From positions 1-43,299 of the forward strand of contig JAKPYU010000310.1 in NCBI GenBank assembly GCA_029568995.1: a DNA stretch of 43,299 nucleotides, in the 5' to 3' direction. Below, in pieces: positions 25,807 through 34,828 of this stretch (its first letter is position 1; each line of letters starts with the position of its first letter). The notes beneath the pieces were generated by a model, which was given only the letters and a program-made list of their open reading frames with translations, searched no databases and was not told the origin of the DNA. This stretch comes from Candidatus Omnitrophota bacterium (GTDB lineage Bacteria > Hinthialibacterota > Hinthialibacteria > Hinthialibacterales > JAKPRU01). Made by a program: the position numbers and the translations under genes.

Positions 25807-26148
25807 ATGATCAAGGTCAATAGCCGAAAACACAATGATATCGTGATTCTGGATCTGTTTGGCACGATTGATTTGGAGGGAATAGAGGCGGTGAAAGAAG
25901 CGATCAGCCGGGAGCGCCAATCCGGATGCAAAAAGATGATTCTGGGCATGAAAGGTGTGGACAGCATTGTCTCCAGCGTGATCCAGAGGCTTCAGTCGAC
26001 GATAACGGCCTTTTGGGTACCCGGCGGTCGGATTGTCCTGGTGGACCTCTCGGTCGGGAACAGGCGGGTGCTCGAAAAGCAGGCATTTTTCAAGATGCTT
26101 ATCGTGGCAGACACCGAGGAAGAGGCACTGGAGGCGTTGGCGAAATAG
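25807..26148 (+). CDS. STAS-domain protein (anti-sigma factor antagonist type)
   Basis: The 113-residue protein is a single STAS domain. It starts MIKVNSRKHNDIVILDLFGTIDLEGIEAV, the usual beta-strand opening followed by the GxID motif. The segment LGMKGVDSIVSSVIQRL (about residues 46-62) corresponds to the DSSG phosphorylation loop of SpoIIAA-like proteins; Ser53, or Ser56/Ser57, could be the phosphorylation site. GGRIVLVDLS and the C-terminal helix complete the fold. AAGGAGCGAAGGA lies upstream of the ATG. It is convergent with cheB. No anti-sigma kinase is seen in the window, so its partner lies elsewhere. Confidence 0.85.
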   Translation: MIKVNSRKHNDIVILDLFGTIDLEGIEAVKEAISRERQSGCKKMILGMKGVDSIVSSVIQRLQSTITAFWVPGGRIVLVDLSVGNRRVLEKQAFFKMLIVADTEEEALEALAK

Positions 26149-26167
26149 GTCGGAACGGGACAGACCG

Positions 26168-27265
26168 TCAATCGGATTTGGCAAAGCCGTTTCGTACCAG
26201 GTTCACAATGGCTTTCGGGATATCCTGCAGGGGAAGTACCTGTTCGGCTCCTCCCATCTCAATGGCTTCCTTAGGCATTCCAAAGACGACACAGGTTTGT
26301 TCGTTCTGGGCGATGGTGCGCGATCCGGTTTCCCGCATCTGGGTCAAGCCCCGAGCACCGTCTGCTCCCATGCCAGTCATGATCACACCGAGCGCGTTCG
26401 GTCCAATTTCGCGAGCCAGGGAGTGGAACAGGACGTCTACCGAAGGGCGATGACGCATGACCGGCTCGGATTGACTCAATACAGCAATATATCCCATCCC
26501 CGTCGGCTGTATGAGCATGTGCGAATGCCCGGGCGCAATGAGCGCCTTTCCCGATTCCAGCGGCTCGTGATCCTCGGCTTCCTTGACGGTCAGTTCGCAG
26601 AGTCCGTTGAGCCGGTTAGCGAATGCGCGCGTGAATCCCTCCGGCATGTGTTGCACGACCATGATGGGCGGCAGCTCTTTCGGAAGAGCCACCAGGACGT
26701 CTTTGAGCGCCTCAGTCCCCCCGGTTGAGGCCCCCATGCCGATGACCAGGCCTCCCGATCGAGTTCTTGGGATCGAGCCTTTGGGCAACGGAGGAATGGT
26801 GATCCTCGGAGGCGGTATGAATGACGCGGGCTTGGTCAGGAGACGTCGGCGTATATTGGCTCCGGCTACCGCTTTGATTTTCTCGATCAATGTGGCGGCA
26901 ATTGTGGGCATTCCCTCGGTTACGGAAGCGCTAGGCTTCGTTACAAAATCGACAGCCCCCAATTCCAGGGCTTTGATGGTCGCCACAGCGCCCCGTTCGG
27001 TTACCCCGCTTACCATGATCACCGGCACGGGATAGACCGACATTAATTCCGGCAGCAATTCCAGCCCGCCTTTTTGCGGCATCTCCACGTCCAGGGTCAC
27101 AACATCCGGTTTGAGAGCCTCCACTTTGCGGAGAGCGAATGTTCCGTCCGAGGCAGTCCCAACCACTTCGATCATCGGATCCTGCTGCAGCAGATCGGAG
27201 AGAATCTTCCGTACCAATGCAGAATCATCTACCACTAATACCCGGATTTTGTTTTTGGTTTCCAT
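26168..27265 (-). CDS. cheB: Chemotaxis protein-glutamate methylesterase/glutaminase CheB
   Basis: CheB removes methyl groups from chemoreceptors. The 365-residue protein has a receiver domain (residues 7-125; D14/D15, phospho-site in TLDVEMP, Lys in VTKPS) and a catalytic domain after a linker of about 40 residues. Catalytic signatures are visible: GMGASTGG with the nucleophile Ser, QHMPEGFT with the His, and MTGMGADGA with the Asp. It is the last gene of the leftward chemotaxis cluster, 54 bp after cheY, and is convergent with the STAS gene. It pairs functionally with CheR and CheA in the same cluster. Confidence 0.97.
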   Translation of the reverse strand: METKNKIRVLVVDDSALVRKILSDLLQQDPMIEVVGTASDGTFALRKVEALKPDVVTLDVEMPQKGGLELLPELMSVYPVPVIMVSGVTERGAVATIKALELGAVDFVTKPSASVTEGMPTIAATLIEKIKAVAGANIRRRLLTKPASFIPPPRITIPPLPKGSIPRTRSGGLVIGMGASTGGTEALKDVLVALPKELPPIMVVQHMPEGFTRAFANRLNGLCELTVKEAEDHEPLESGKALIAPGHSHMLIQPTGMGYIAVLSQSEPVMRHRPSVDVLFHSLAREIGPNALGVIMTGMGADGARGLTQMRETGSRTIAQNEQTCVVFGMPKEAIEMGGAEQVLPLQDIPKAIVNLVRNGFAKSD

Positions 27266-27319
27266 TCTTCCCGTTTCAGCCCATTCCTTCTGTTTCTGTA
27301 TTGATTGACCGTTCTGTTT

Positions 27320-27676
27320 TTATTTCAGTATGCGATTCACTGCTTCCCGAACCCGTTCCGTCGTAAACGGTTTGACGACGAATTCGCGGATTCCCAGGGA
27401 AATGGCTTTTTTCATAATACTTTCCTGCCCGAGTGCCGTGACCATGATGATCTTGGCGGACGGATCCTCTTCCAAGATCTCCCGGGCAGCCTCGATCCCA
27501 TCCTTGACGGGCATCGTGATATCCAGGGTCACCAGTTCCGGACGATTCTCGCGGTACAGAGACACCGCCTTATCGCCGTCCTCCGCCTCCAAGACCTCGT
27601 GTTTTTCTCTTTTCAGCATGCTGCGGAGAACCATCCGCATGAAATACGAGTCGTCGACTATGAGTATTCTGGCCAT
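27320..27676 (-). CDS. cheY: Chemotaxis response regulator CheY
   Basis: The 118-residue protein is a single receiver domain. It has VDDS near the start (Asp8/Asp9), the phospho-acceptor in LDITMP (Asp52), Thr in VTALGQE and Lys in VVKPF. The MPVKDGIEA and ALGQESIMKKAI segments are typical for CheY in clusters with CheC and CheD. Phospho-CheY binds the flagellar switch and is dephosphorylated by CheC. GGGA about 5 nt upstream supports the ATG. It lies between cheD and cheB. Confidence 0.95.
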   Translation of the reverse strand: MARILIVDDSYFMRMVLRSMLKREKHEVLEAEDGDKAVSLYRENRPELVTLDITMPVKDGIEAAREILEEDPSAKIIMVTALGQESIMKKAISLGIREFVVKPFTTERVREAVNRILK

Positions 27677-27830
27677 TTCAATCCCGATTCTTCCCTATTG
27701 CCTGCCGTTCTCTGGTGCACTCCGAATACCGCCCCAGTGCCTTGTTCCCATTCCGCCTTGTTGCACTATTCTTCTTCAACTCGGACGCGCAAGGTCCGCT
27801 TTGACTGTCCACCGGGACAGCCGGTCAATC

Positions 27831-28319
27831 TCATAGAAATTCGCGTTTGTTGACCTCCCGAACCAGGACTTTGCCGTTATCGGTTTGGAAAATCACTTTC
27901 CGCCCCCGGTCGCCTCCGACGTCCTCTGCAACGATCCGGATGCCGTTCTCGCGCAGGAATTCCCTGGCCACAGCGACATTCCGCTCGTTGATCATGGCAA
28001 ACGAGATCTGTGACAGCATGTGGGCGCCGCCGAAAATCTTGGCCGATGTTGTTCGAATATCCATGCCGAGCGCTTTCATCCGGTCGAGCAATTCCGGTAA
28101 CGCGGTCTTTCCGTATTTCCCGTTGTGCTTTGAGTCCACCTGGACGGATAGGGGAGGTGCGGGGAGCATGTGATGGTTCATGCCGGATATTTTGTTTTTG
28201 GAATCATACAGACACACACTGACGCAGGAACCGAGCACCGTCGATACCTGTTCGGCTTTTGTGGTGACGTAGATCTCTCCGATGCCGAGATTTTTTTGCG
28301 GAAGATTGTCCGTTGTCAT
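27831..28319 (-). CDS. cheD: Chemoreceptor glutamine deamidase CheD
   Basis: CheD deamidates receptor glutamines and partners with CheC. The 162-residue sequence has the catalytic Cys in VLGSCVSV (Cys32) and the catalytic His in SGMNHHMLP (His49), with AKIFGGAHML and NVAVAREFL as further family blocks. The length is normal. It lies 14 bp after cheC, as is common, and 154 bp before cheY. That gap holds no gene. Confidence 0.96.
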   Translation of the reverse strand: MTTDNLPQKNLGIGEIYVTTKAEQVSTVLGSCVSVCLYDSKNKISGMNHHMLPAPPLSVQVDSKHNGKYGKTALPELLDRMKALGMDIRTTSAKIFGGAHMLSQISFAMINERNVAVAREFLRENGIRIVAEDVGGDRGRKVIFQTDNGKVLVREVNKREFL

Positions 28320-28333
28320 CAGGTCTCTCGATA

Positions 28334-28924
28334 TTACCTCAACCGTGCCGCAAGGTTCTCCACAAGATTGGGAGAGGGCAGAAAGAGAAAATGCATTCCG
28401 ATCCCTCGCTCCGTTTCCGCCATATTGGTGTCCACCAGGATGGCCTTATCGGCGATCAGGCTCTGTTCCGCGATCAGTCCCTGCAGAACCGCCGCGAGCA
28501 TGTCATATACGAAGAAGGGTTCTGTGGGACGCAGTTCCAGGCCGACACGATCCGCCAGCGTGTTGAGAAAACAGCTGCCCACGACGTTCGCCAACTCGCG
28601 AAGCGCCGAGGGATTGGACAGGTTGATCACGCCATCCTCGAACGGAACACTTCCCCAGAGCATCTCATTTAATTTCCTCGCATTTTCCTCGTACATCAGG
28701 AAGACCATGTAGCCGCTGTTATCCCCGGTGATCCTCAGAATGATCATTGCCATGGGAGTGTCCGGCGGATACAGGGTTTCACACAGATCTTCGAAGGGGA
28801 TTTGCTCGATGCGATTGACCTGAATGCCCAGCGGACGGCCGATCATCATTTCCATAGACCGTCCTGCCAGCTCGGCACCTTCCGAAAAAACGGACTTGAT
28901 TCGTTCGAGTACTGTATCGTCCAT
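28334..28924 (-). CDS. cheC: CheC-type CheY-P phosphatase
   Basis: The 196-residue protein belongs to the CheC/CheX/FliY phosphatase family. The catalytic pattern D/S-x3-E-x2-N-x22-P is matched exactly in the C-terminal half by Ser106, Glu110, Asn113 and Pro136. The N-terminal half, where CheC normally has a second such site, is degenerate (GAELAGRSMEMMIGRP). It therefore has one predicted active site. Its start codon overlaps the cheA stop by one base (TAATG), which indicates translational coupling. CheC also binds CheD, which is encoded next. Confidence 0.9.
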   Translation of the reverse strand: MDDTVLERIKSVFSEGAELAGRSMEMMIGRPLGIQVNRIEQIPFEDLCETLYPPDTPMAMIILRITGDNSGYMVFLMYEENARKLNEMLWGSVPFEDGVINLSNPSALRELANVVGSCFLNTLADRVGLELRPTEPFFVYDMLAAVLQGLIAEQSLIADKAILVDTNMAETERGIGMHFLFLPSPNLVENLAARLR

Positions 28925-31017
28925 TATACTCCCAACGTCTCCTGAATCAGGGCGGCCACATCGAGGATCAGAATCACACTTCCGTTCCCCAGGATGGATG
29001 CGCCCGCGATATAACTGGATCGCTGTTCGTGTGCGCCCAGGGACTTGATGACGATTTCCTGTTCATTGACCATCCGGTCCACAATCAAACCGACATGTTG
29101 GTTTCCGTGTCGCACAATGGCGATATAGATTCGACCATTTGTCTCTCGACGAACCGGAGTGTCGAGCACATGATCCAGTCGCAGGATGGGAACGACACCT
29201 TCCCGCAAGCGGATCACTTCCCCCCTGCCTTCGACCGTGAATATGTCATTGTTGGTGATTCGCAAGGTTTCGGTGACGTTTGCGATGGGCAATGCGAACA
29301 TCTCGGAACCGGCTTCCACCAGCAGAGCCTGGATGATTGCCAGGGTCAGAGGCAGGCGTATGGTGAAGGCCGTTCCCTTTCCCAGTTCTGTTTCGATGTC
29401 GACATTCCCCCCCAACTCGTCGATGGTTCGTCTGACGACATCCATCCCAACTCCCCGGCCCGAAATGTCGGAGACAACCTGGGCCGTCGAGAAGCCCGGC
29501 TGAAAGATGATCTGAAGGACCTCTCGATCCGGTAGTTGGCTGATGGCTTCTTCCGTATACATACCCCTTTCGATCGCCTTCTGTTTGATCTTCTTCAGAT
29601 CGAGTCCTTTGCCGTCGTCTCGAACGGTGATGGTGATATTGTTGCCCTCATGGGATGCGGCCAGAGTCAGTTTGCCCTTGACGGGTTTTCCGGCGGCGAT
29701 TCGCTCCGCTGGGGACTCAATCCCGTGATCGACTGAATTTCGAATCATGTGGGTCAGGGGATCCCCGATGACGTCGATGATTTTCTTATCGATTTCCGTT
29801 TCCTCGCCTTCGAGGATCAAGTCCACCTCTTTTTCCCGTCCGTGAGAGAGATCCCGCACGACACGATGGAAACGCTGGAAGACTTGGCCCACGGGAACCA
29901 TCCGGGATTCCATAATGGCTTCCTGCAGCTGGGTGATGATCATGCCCTGCTGGACCAGGCTGTCGAGCAGGAAACTTTCCTCCCCGGTGTTGCCCCGGCG
30001 GGCGGCCAGCTGCTGCCCCAGTTCAATCGCTCTTCCCCGGTTAATGACCAGTTCCCCGGCGAGATCCAGCAGGCGATCCAGTTTCTTGATATCCACGCGT
30101 ACGGTTTGAGTTCGGCTCCGGTCTTCGCGCCGGTCGAAGGAGGTTGACGGCTGTTTCTCAGCCTCGGCGGTCGGCACTTCCACTTGGGCCGGGGCTACCG
30201 ATTCCGGCACCTGTTCCGGAGATTTCTTTTCGGATTCATCCGGCCACTCAAATTGCTCTGCCTGGGTGACATCCCGCGTGATCACTTTCTGGACCTGTCC
30301 CACTGAGCAACCGTTGCGAACATCCGATTCGGATGAATCCGTTGCAAGAATAAAGGAGAAGCCCTTCTCCACTACGGCGTTTTCGTCCTGTTCCACATCG
30401 GGTTCACAGACCAGAATATCTCCCAGAGATCGCATGTTGTTGCAGATCAGGAAGGCACGGGTTGCGGCCATGGGGATATTGTCTTCGAAAAAGACGTCTA
30501 CTTCATAGATTCTGTGTCCCGCAAGGCGGTATTCCTCGATTCGGTTTCGTCTTGTCTCATCCAACCGGATCCGTGGAACCTTCGCCGTCGGAGTTTCTAC
30601 GGCCTCCGGCGGTTGGATCGCGGCCAGACTATGGAGGCGTGTAATGAGATTCTTGCTCTGCTGTTTCACCTGATTTTTGTGGGTTTCGGATTCCTGATCG
30701 CCCAGGCTGGAAAGCATTTCCTTGAGCAGATCGAACGACTCAAACAGGGCTGTGATGACATCGCTGGTGATGGGGGCCTTCTCGTCCCGCATTTTCGTCA
30801 GGACGTCCTCCATGGTGTGGGTGAATTCGCTGATGTGCATGAATCCCACCATCGCGGAAGAGGATTTCATGGTGTGGGCCGCCCGAAAAATGGCCTGCAA
30901 CGGTTCCGGATTCGCCGGATTCTGCTCCAGGGCCAAGAGCGCCTCGTTCATCAGTTCCAGATGTTCCTCGGCATCCTGGTAGAACAGTTCGATGTATTGG
31001 TTGGTATCGAATTCCAT
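28924..31017 (-). CDS. cheA: Chemotaxis histidine kinase CheA
   Basis: The 697-residue protein has the CheA order. First is an Hpt domain with phospho-His48 (RAAHTMKSSSAMVG), then a CheY/CheB-binding-like region (about 165-270) and a Pro/Glu-rich linker (about 270-305). A dimerisation domain with LAGELVINRGRAIELGQQL follows. The ATPase domain has HMIRNSVDHGIE (N box), VRDDGKGLD (G1), and SDISGRGVGMDVV (G2). A CheW-like domain closes the protein. The ATG at 31017 has AGAGGTG nearby; the frame extends upstream without Hpt features. It lies between cheR and cheC, with stop/start overlap to cheC. Confidence 0.97.
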   Translation of the reverse strand: MEFDTNQYIELFYQDAEEHLELMNEALLALEQNPANPEPLQAIFRAAHTMKSSSAMVGFMHISEFTHTMEDVLTKMRDEKAPITSDVITALFESFDLLKEMLSSLGDQESETHKNQVKQQSKNLITRLHSLAAIQPPEAVETPTAKVPRIRLDETRRNRIEEYRLAGHRIYEVDVFFEDNIPMAATRAFLICNNMRSLGDILVCEPDVEQDENAVVEKGFSFILATDSSESDVRNGCSVGQVQKVITRDVTQAEQFEWPDESEKKSPEQVPESVAPAQVEVPTAEAEKQPSTSFDRREDRSRTQTVRVDIKKLDRLLDLAGELVINRGRAIELGQQLAARRGNTGEESFLLDSLVQQGMIITQLQEAIMESRMVPVGQVFQRFHRVVRDLSHGREKEVDLILEGEETEIDKKIIDVIGDPLTHMIRNSVDHGIESPAERIAAGKPVKGKLTLAASHEGNNITITVRDDGKGLDLKKIKQKAIERGMYTEEAISQLPDREVLQIIFQPGFSTAQVVSDISGRGVGMDVVRRTIDELGGNVDIETELGKGTAFTIRLPLTLAIIQALLVEAGSEMFALPIANVTETLRITNNDIFTVEGRGEVIRLREGVVPILRLDHVLDTPVRRETNGRIYIAIVRHGNQHVGLIVDRMVNEQEIVIKSLGAHEQRSSYIAGASILGNGSVILILDVAALIQETLGV

Positions 31018-31042
31018 TGTGCACCTCTGTCTCTCGTGGGCA

Positions 31043-31885
31043 TCATCTCCGGGTTGGCTTCTGGTATACCGATGCCATGATAAATTCAAAATCCGTTGCC
31101 ATCCCGTGAAGGGTCTCGGAATGTCCTAAGAAGAGGTACCCGCCAGGGCGAAGTACCTCGTAATATTTCATCATGAGTTCTTCCTGGGTTTGCCGGTCGA
31201 AGTAAATAATCACATTTCTGCAGAATACGATATCAAATCCTTTCAGCTGGCGTTGAAACGGATCGTTGAGATTGATCTTGTCGAATTCGATCAGACGCTG
31301 CAGTTCGGGCTTGACTTTGACTCTTCCGGCTCCCTTCAGGAAGTACTTGTGGAGCAGAACAACGGGGATGCCGCTTACTTTGTCTTCGGGGTAAATTCCC
31401 TCCCGTGCCGTTCGGAGGGCGCTGTCGCTGATATCAGAGGCCAGGATCGAGACCGGTCGTCCCGGCGAACGTCGTTGAGCCTCCAGGGCGGAAATGCCGA
31501 TGGTGTACGGTTCCTCTCCGGTGGAACAGGCGCTGCTCCAGATTCTCACGGCTGCGGAGCCGAGTTTCAGATCCAGAAGATGCGGCCATACATGGCCATC
31601 CAGGAATTCAAATTGCTTTCCTTCCCGGAAGAATTGGGTCGTATTCGTGGTGATCGCATCGACCATCCTCGCCAGCTCTTCCTGCCTTCCTTTGGTCGAG
31701 ACAACGTACTTATAGTAATCCCCGTAGGAATCCATATTCAGCTCGCGAAGACGTTTGGCCAGACGGTTCATTACCAGCATCTTCTTATGAGGGCGAAGAG
31801 CGATGCGGCTTTCCTGATAGATCAAATCCCGAAACTGCTCGAACTCGAGCTGGGACATCTGTTTCTGAGTCTGGGACAGAGCCAA
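31043..31885 (-). CDS. cheR: Chemotaxis protein methyltransferase CheR
   Basis: CheR methylates receptor glutamates with SAM. The 280-residue protein has the N-terminal helical domain (LEFEQFRDLIYQESRI and RLAKRLRELNMDSYGDYY) and the catalytic domain. Motifs are TTNTTQFFRE, RIWSSACSTGEEPYTIG (SAM-binding), ILASDISDSAL, FDIVFCRNVIIYFD and GGYLFLGHSETL. The start used is TTG at 31885; an ATG nine codons later (31858) is equally possible. It lies between cheW and cheA, 25 bp before cheA. Confidence 0.96.
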   Translation of the reverse strand: MALSQTQKQMSQLEFEQFRDLIYQESRIALRPHKKMLVMNRLAKRLRELNMDSYGDYYKYVVSTKGRQEELARMVDAITTNTTQFFREGKQFEFLDGHVWPHLLDLKLGSAAVRIWSSACSTGEEPYTIGISALEAQRRSPGRPVSILASDISDSALRTAREGIYPEDKVSGIPVVLLHKYFLKGAGRVKVKPELQRLIEFDKINLNDPFQRQLKGFDIVFCRNVIIYFDRQTQEELMMKYYEVLRPGGYLFLGHSETLHGMATDFEFIMASVYQKPTRR

Positions 31886-31984
31886 CTCTTGGACCTTTCT
31901 CCATTTGAAAGCGATCTGCCGGGCGAGCGGCGGTTCCTCACATCCGGATACTCTCCACGAGTCATGAGCAGGACCGGGAGTTGT

Positions 31985-32452
31985 CTATAAAGCGGCCAAT
32001 TCCTCCGACGACAAGATCTTCTCAACGTCGAGAAGAATCATCAGTCTTTCTTCGATTCTTGCCATGCCACGAATGTATTCTGCGGAAATCGAGGCCCCCA
32101 TTGGAGGGGGCGGGGAGACCTGGTCGGAGTCAACCTGGAGCACCTCGGAGACTTGATCGACAATCAACCCCATTTCTCTTCCATTGACATTGACAACCAT
32201 GATTCGAGTTTTTCGGTCTCGTTCTCCCCTGGGAAGACCGAATCTTGTCCGCAGATCCATCACCGGGACCACTTTCCCGCGCAAATTCAGAATTCCCTCG
32301 ACGAAGGACAGTGATTGTGGAATTCGGGTCAACGATTCGAACCGAATGATTTCCTGGACTTTGAGAATGTCGATTCCGTATTCTTCTCTGGCGAGAATAA
32401 AACTGACATATTGTTGAGTCAGATTTTCGGTGGCGACGGCTTTCGCGGCCAT
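31985..32452 (-). CDS. cheW: Chemotaxis coupling protein CheW
   Basis: CheW joins CheA to chemoreceptors. The 155-residue protein has the double beta-barrel pattern: YVSFILAREEYGIDILKVQEII, LTRIPQSLSFVEGILNLRGKVVPVMDLRTRFGLP, then GLIVDQVSEVLQV and ARIEERLMILLDVEKIL. The ATG at 32452 is preceded by GGAAAGGG; an in-frame TTG lies 36 nt upstream. It is the first gene of the leftward cluster. Its upstream region (32453-32600) contains no convincing sigma-28 promoter. Confidence 0.95.
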   Translation of the reverse strand: MAAKAVATENLTQQYVSFILAREEYGIDILKVQEIIRFESLTRIPQSLSFVEGILNLRGKVVPVMDLRTRFGLPRGERDRKTRIMVVNVNGREMGLIVDQVSEVLQVDSDQVSPPPPMGASISAEYIRGMARIEERLMILLDVEKILSSEELAAL

Positions 32453-32687
32453 ACGGCATTGCCCTTTCCCAACCGCGTTGTGAGGCAATGAATTTCATAC
32501 GGCCGATCCTTTGCGGACAGCCGTGTCATGGATCTCTTTTTCCCCGGATCATGCTTTGCGGTTGTCAAGAATGTCCCGATATTCCGTACGATTCAACATA
32601 CAAAAGTATACCCAAACGAATGACGATCCCATAGGATTCGTCCACCGAAAAACGAGAGTCTATCGGCCCGTGGGTTTCCGGACACAA

Positions 32688-33623
32688 CTACCCCAGGGAC
32701 TTGAAGAACGCGACCGTTTCCCGCAGCCCTTCCTCAATGGGGATTTGGGGGGTCCAGTTGAGATATTTTCGGGCGAGATTATTCGCCATGAAAGAATGAC
32801 TCACATCGCCCGGACGGGGCGGTTCGTGGAGTTCTTCCTGCTTGCTGCCGGCGAATTCGCGGACCTTCTGGAAGATCTCGTTCGTGGTGGTCTGGCGACC
32901 GGTTCCGATGTTGAACACGGGTCGAACGCCTTCGGGAATAGTACTATTTTTGGCCAGCAGGTTCGCCCGGGCGATATCCCGGACAAACACATAATCCCGG
33001 GTCTGAAATCCATCGCCGTAGATGACCGCCGGTTCGCCGTGCAGGAGTCTCCGGCTGAATATGGCCACCACGCCCGCCTCGCCGTGCGGGTCCTGTCGGG
33101 GGCCGTATACGTTTCCGTATCGCAGGGCGACAAACTCCAGCCCGTATGCATGGCGCATATAGTTCAGGTAATATTCGACCACATACTTGCTGATCCCGTA
33201 GGGCGAGAGAGGAAAGACAAACTGATCTTCCTGCAGGGGAAGAGCGGGCGGTTCCCCATACACCGCTGCGGACGAGGCATACACCACTCGCCGCACACCC
33301 GTTCGAACACATTGCTGCAAGACTCGGACGCTTCCCTCAACGTTTGTGCGGGCATCGACCTCCGGTTTGCGGGTGGAGACAGAGACACTCACCTGCGCCG
33401 CCAGGTGAAAGACGACTTCAGGTCGTTCCCGATCGAAGATTTCCTCCAGGGGATCGAGAATATCCGCCTGATAGAACCGGGCATTGGGGTGGACATGCTC
33501 TCGGCGGCCCGATGAAAGATTGTCGATCACCGCCACCGAGCAACCGTCTGTGATCAGGCTTTCCACGACGTGGGAACCGATAAATCCGGCTCCGCCGGTT
33601 ACCAAACAGGGCATACCACTCAT
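32688..33623 (-). CDS. NAD-dependent sugar-nucleotide epimerase (GalE-like SDR)
   Basis: The 311-residue protein is an extended short-chain dehydrogenase of the sugar-nucleotide epimerase family. It has the Rossmann motif TGGAGFIGSHVVE (residues 9-21), VIDNLSSGRREH, the HLAAQ strand and the catalytic triad region YASSAAVYGE with YGISK. RYGNVYGPRQDP and GDGFQTRDYVFVRDIA are typical for UDP-glucose 4-epimerase-like enzymes. The substrate cannot be fixed; UDP-glucose or UDP-GlcNAc are possible. GGAGG lies 5 nt before the ATG at 33623 and inside the alternative start at 33635, so the shorter form is used. It lies downstream of the M24 peptidase and the methyltransferase on the same strand. Confidence 0.92.
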   Translation of the reverse strand: MSGMPCLVTGGAGFIGSHVVESLITDGCSVAVIDNLSSGRREHVHPNARFYQADILDPLEEIFDRERPEVVFHLAAQVSVSVSTRKPEVDARTNVEGSVRVLQQCVRTGVRRVVYASSAAVYGEPPALPLQEDQFVFPLSPYGISKYVVEYYLNYMRHAYGLEFVALRYGNVYGPRQDPHGEAGVVAIFSRRLLHGEPAVIYGDGFQTRDYVFVRDIARANLLAKNSTIPEGVRPVFNIGTGRQTTTNEIFQKVREFAGSKQEELHEPPRPGDVSHSFMANNLARKYLNWTPQIPIEEGLRETVAFFKSLG

Positions 33624-33674
33624 TATGTCCTCCATTAAGAGTGCGTTCCATTCAAGAATTTCCTGCCAATCGAA

Positions 33675-34763
33675 TCACAGAACGATGCATTCCGTCGAAG
33701 AACCATTCAAGACTTCGGCCCCATCGGAGCGGACGACGACCATGTTTTCGATACGGATTCCGCCCCAGTCGGGCACATACACACCGGGTTCCACCGTAAT
33801 CACCATGCCTTCCAGCAGGGATCTTTCCTCGGTGGGGGAAAGCCGGGGTATTTCATGAATCTCCAATCCGACACCGTGCCCCAGGCTGTGGATGAACTGG
33901 TTTCCCCGTCCGTGTTTTTGAAGGACCTCTCTGGCCTTTGCGTCAGGATCGCGGCACGGCACATTGGGACGAATTGCCTGCACCGCTGCATTCTGAGATT
34001 CCCACACGGCACGATAGGCCGCTCGGAACTCACTGCCCGGATCACCCAGAAATACCGTGCGAGTCAGATCTGAGCAATATCCCTCCCAGGCGCATCCGAA
34101 ATCCATCAGGATGGGATCTCCTCTTGAAAGAAGGGTGTTGCCCGGTTTGCCGTGGGGAAGGGAAGTCCGTGCGCCGAACAGAACCAGTGTCTCGAACGAC
34201 TCCTTTTCCGCGCCTTCCCGCCACATCCGATCCTCTAATAGGTGGGCCAGTTTGCGTTCTTCCATTCCCTCGCGAATGTCTTCCAGGACTTGTTCGAATG
34301 CCCGCTCGGCGATTTCCAGTGCGCGGCGAATCGAGTCGATTTCATTTTCCTCTTTTGTGAGACGGAGTTCCTCGACACATTCCGCCAGGGGCACGAAATC
34401 CCGATCCGTGCAGGTTTCCGTCAGTGTTGTGTGCAGTGCCACGGAGAGATGACGGCTCTCGAATCCCACTTTGCCGGATGGGTAATCCTTGAGAGTTTCT
34501 GCCGTTGCGACCGAATCTCTGCGCTGTCCCTGGAGGATGAACTCGGCCCCCACGACTTCCTTGGATATTTGCTCCTGGTATCGCCCATCCGAGATGATCG
34601 TGCAGCGTTCCCTGCCCAGAATGAGCAGGGCATGGCTGCCGGTATATCCGCAGAGATACCGGATATTCGGAAGATGTGTCACAAGGAACGCGGAGAGATT
34701 GTCCCGTTCCATTTTCTGACGGAGCAGGTTTTGTCGATTGAGGTAAGGTGTATTGATCATCAT
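33675..34763 (-). CDS. M24B Xaa-Pro peptidase
   Basis: The 362-residue protein is a pita-bread metallopeptidase of the Xaa-Pro dipeptidase/aminopeptidase group. The N-terminal creatinase-like domain (about 1-125) contains NIRYLCGYTGSHALLIL. In the catalytic domain the metal ligands are seen in LMDFGCAWEGYCSDLTRT (two Asp), HSLGHGVGLEIHE (His), TVEPGVY (Glu) and RIENMVV (Glu). It lies about 50 bp upstream of the epimerase gene on the same strand. In many bacteria such a peptidase sits next to aroQ; here aroQ is about 4.4 kb away with envelope genes between. Confidence 0.94.
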   Translation of the reverse strand: MMINTPYLNRQNLLRQKMERDNLSAFLVTHLPNIRYLCGYTGSHALLILGRERCTIISDGRYQEQISKEVVGAEFILQGQRRDSVATAETLKDYPSGKVGFESRHLSVALHTTLTETCTDRDFVPLAECVEELRLTKEENEIDSIRRALEIAERAFEQVLEDIREGMEERKLAHLLEDRMWREGAEKESFETLVLFGARTSLPHGKPGNTLLSRGDPILMDFGCAWEGYCSDLTRTVFLGDPGSEFRAAYRAVWESQNAAVQAIRPNVPCRDPDAKAREVLQKHGRGNQFIHSLGHGVGLEIHEIPRLSPTEERSLLEGMVITVEPGVYVPDWGGIRIENMVVVRSDGAEVLNGSSTECIVL

Positions 34764-34828
34764 GGGTTGTTTCGGAAGGTAGAGACGGGTCGGGATTCTG
34801 TCAAGTTGAGATGCGGATTATCCCTCAT

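Noticed and set aside
32453-32687. Sigma-28 or sigma-54 promoter before cheW
   Set aside because: A TTGACA is present on the minus strand, but no -10 at a suitable distance, and no CGATAA or GG-N10-GC pattern that I trust.
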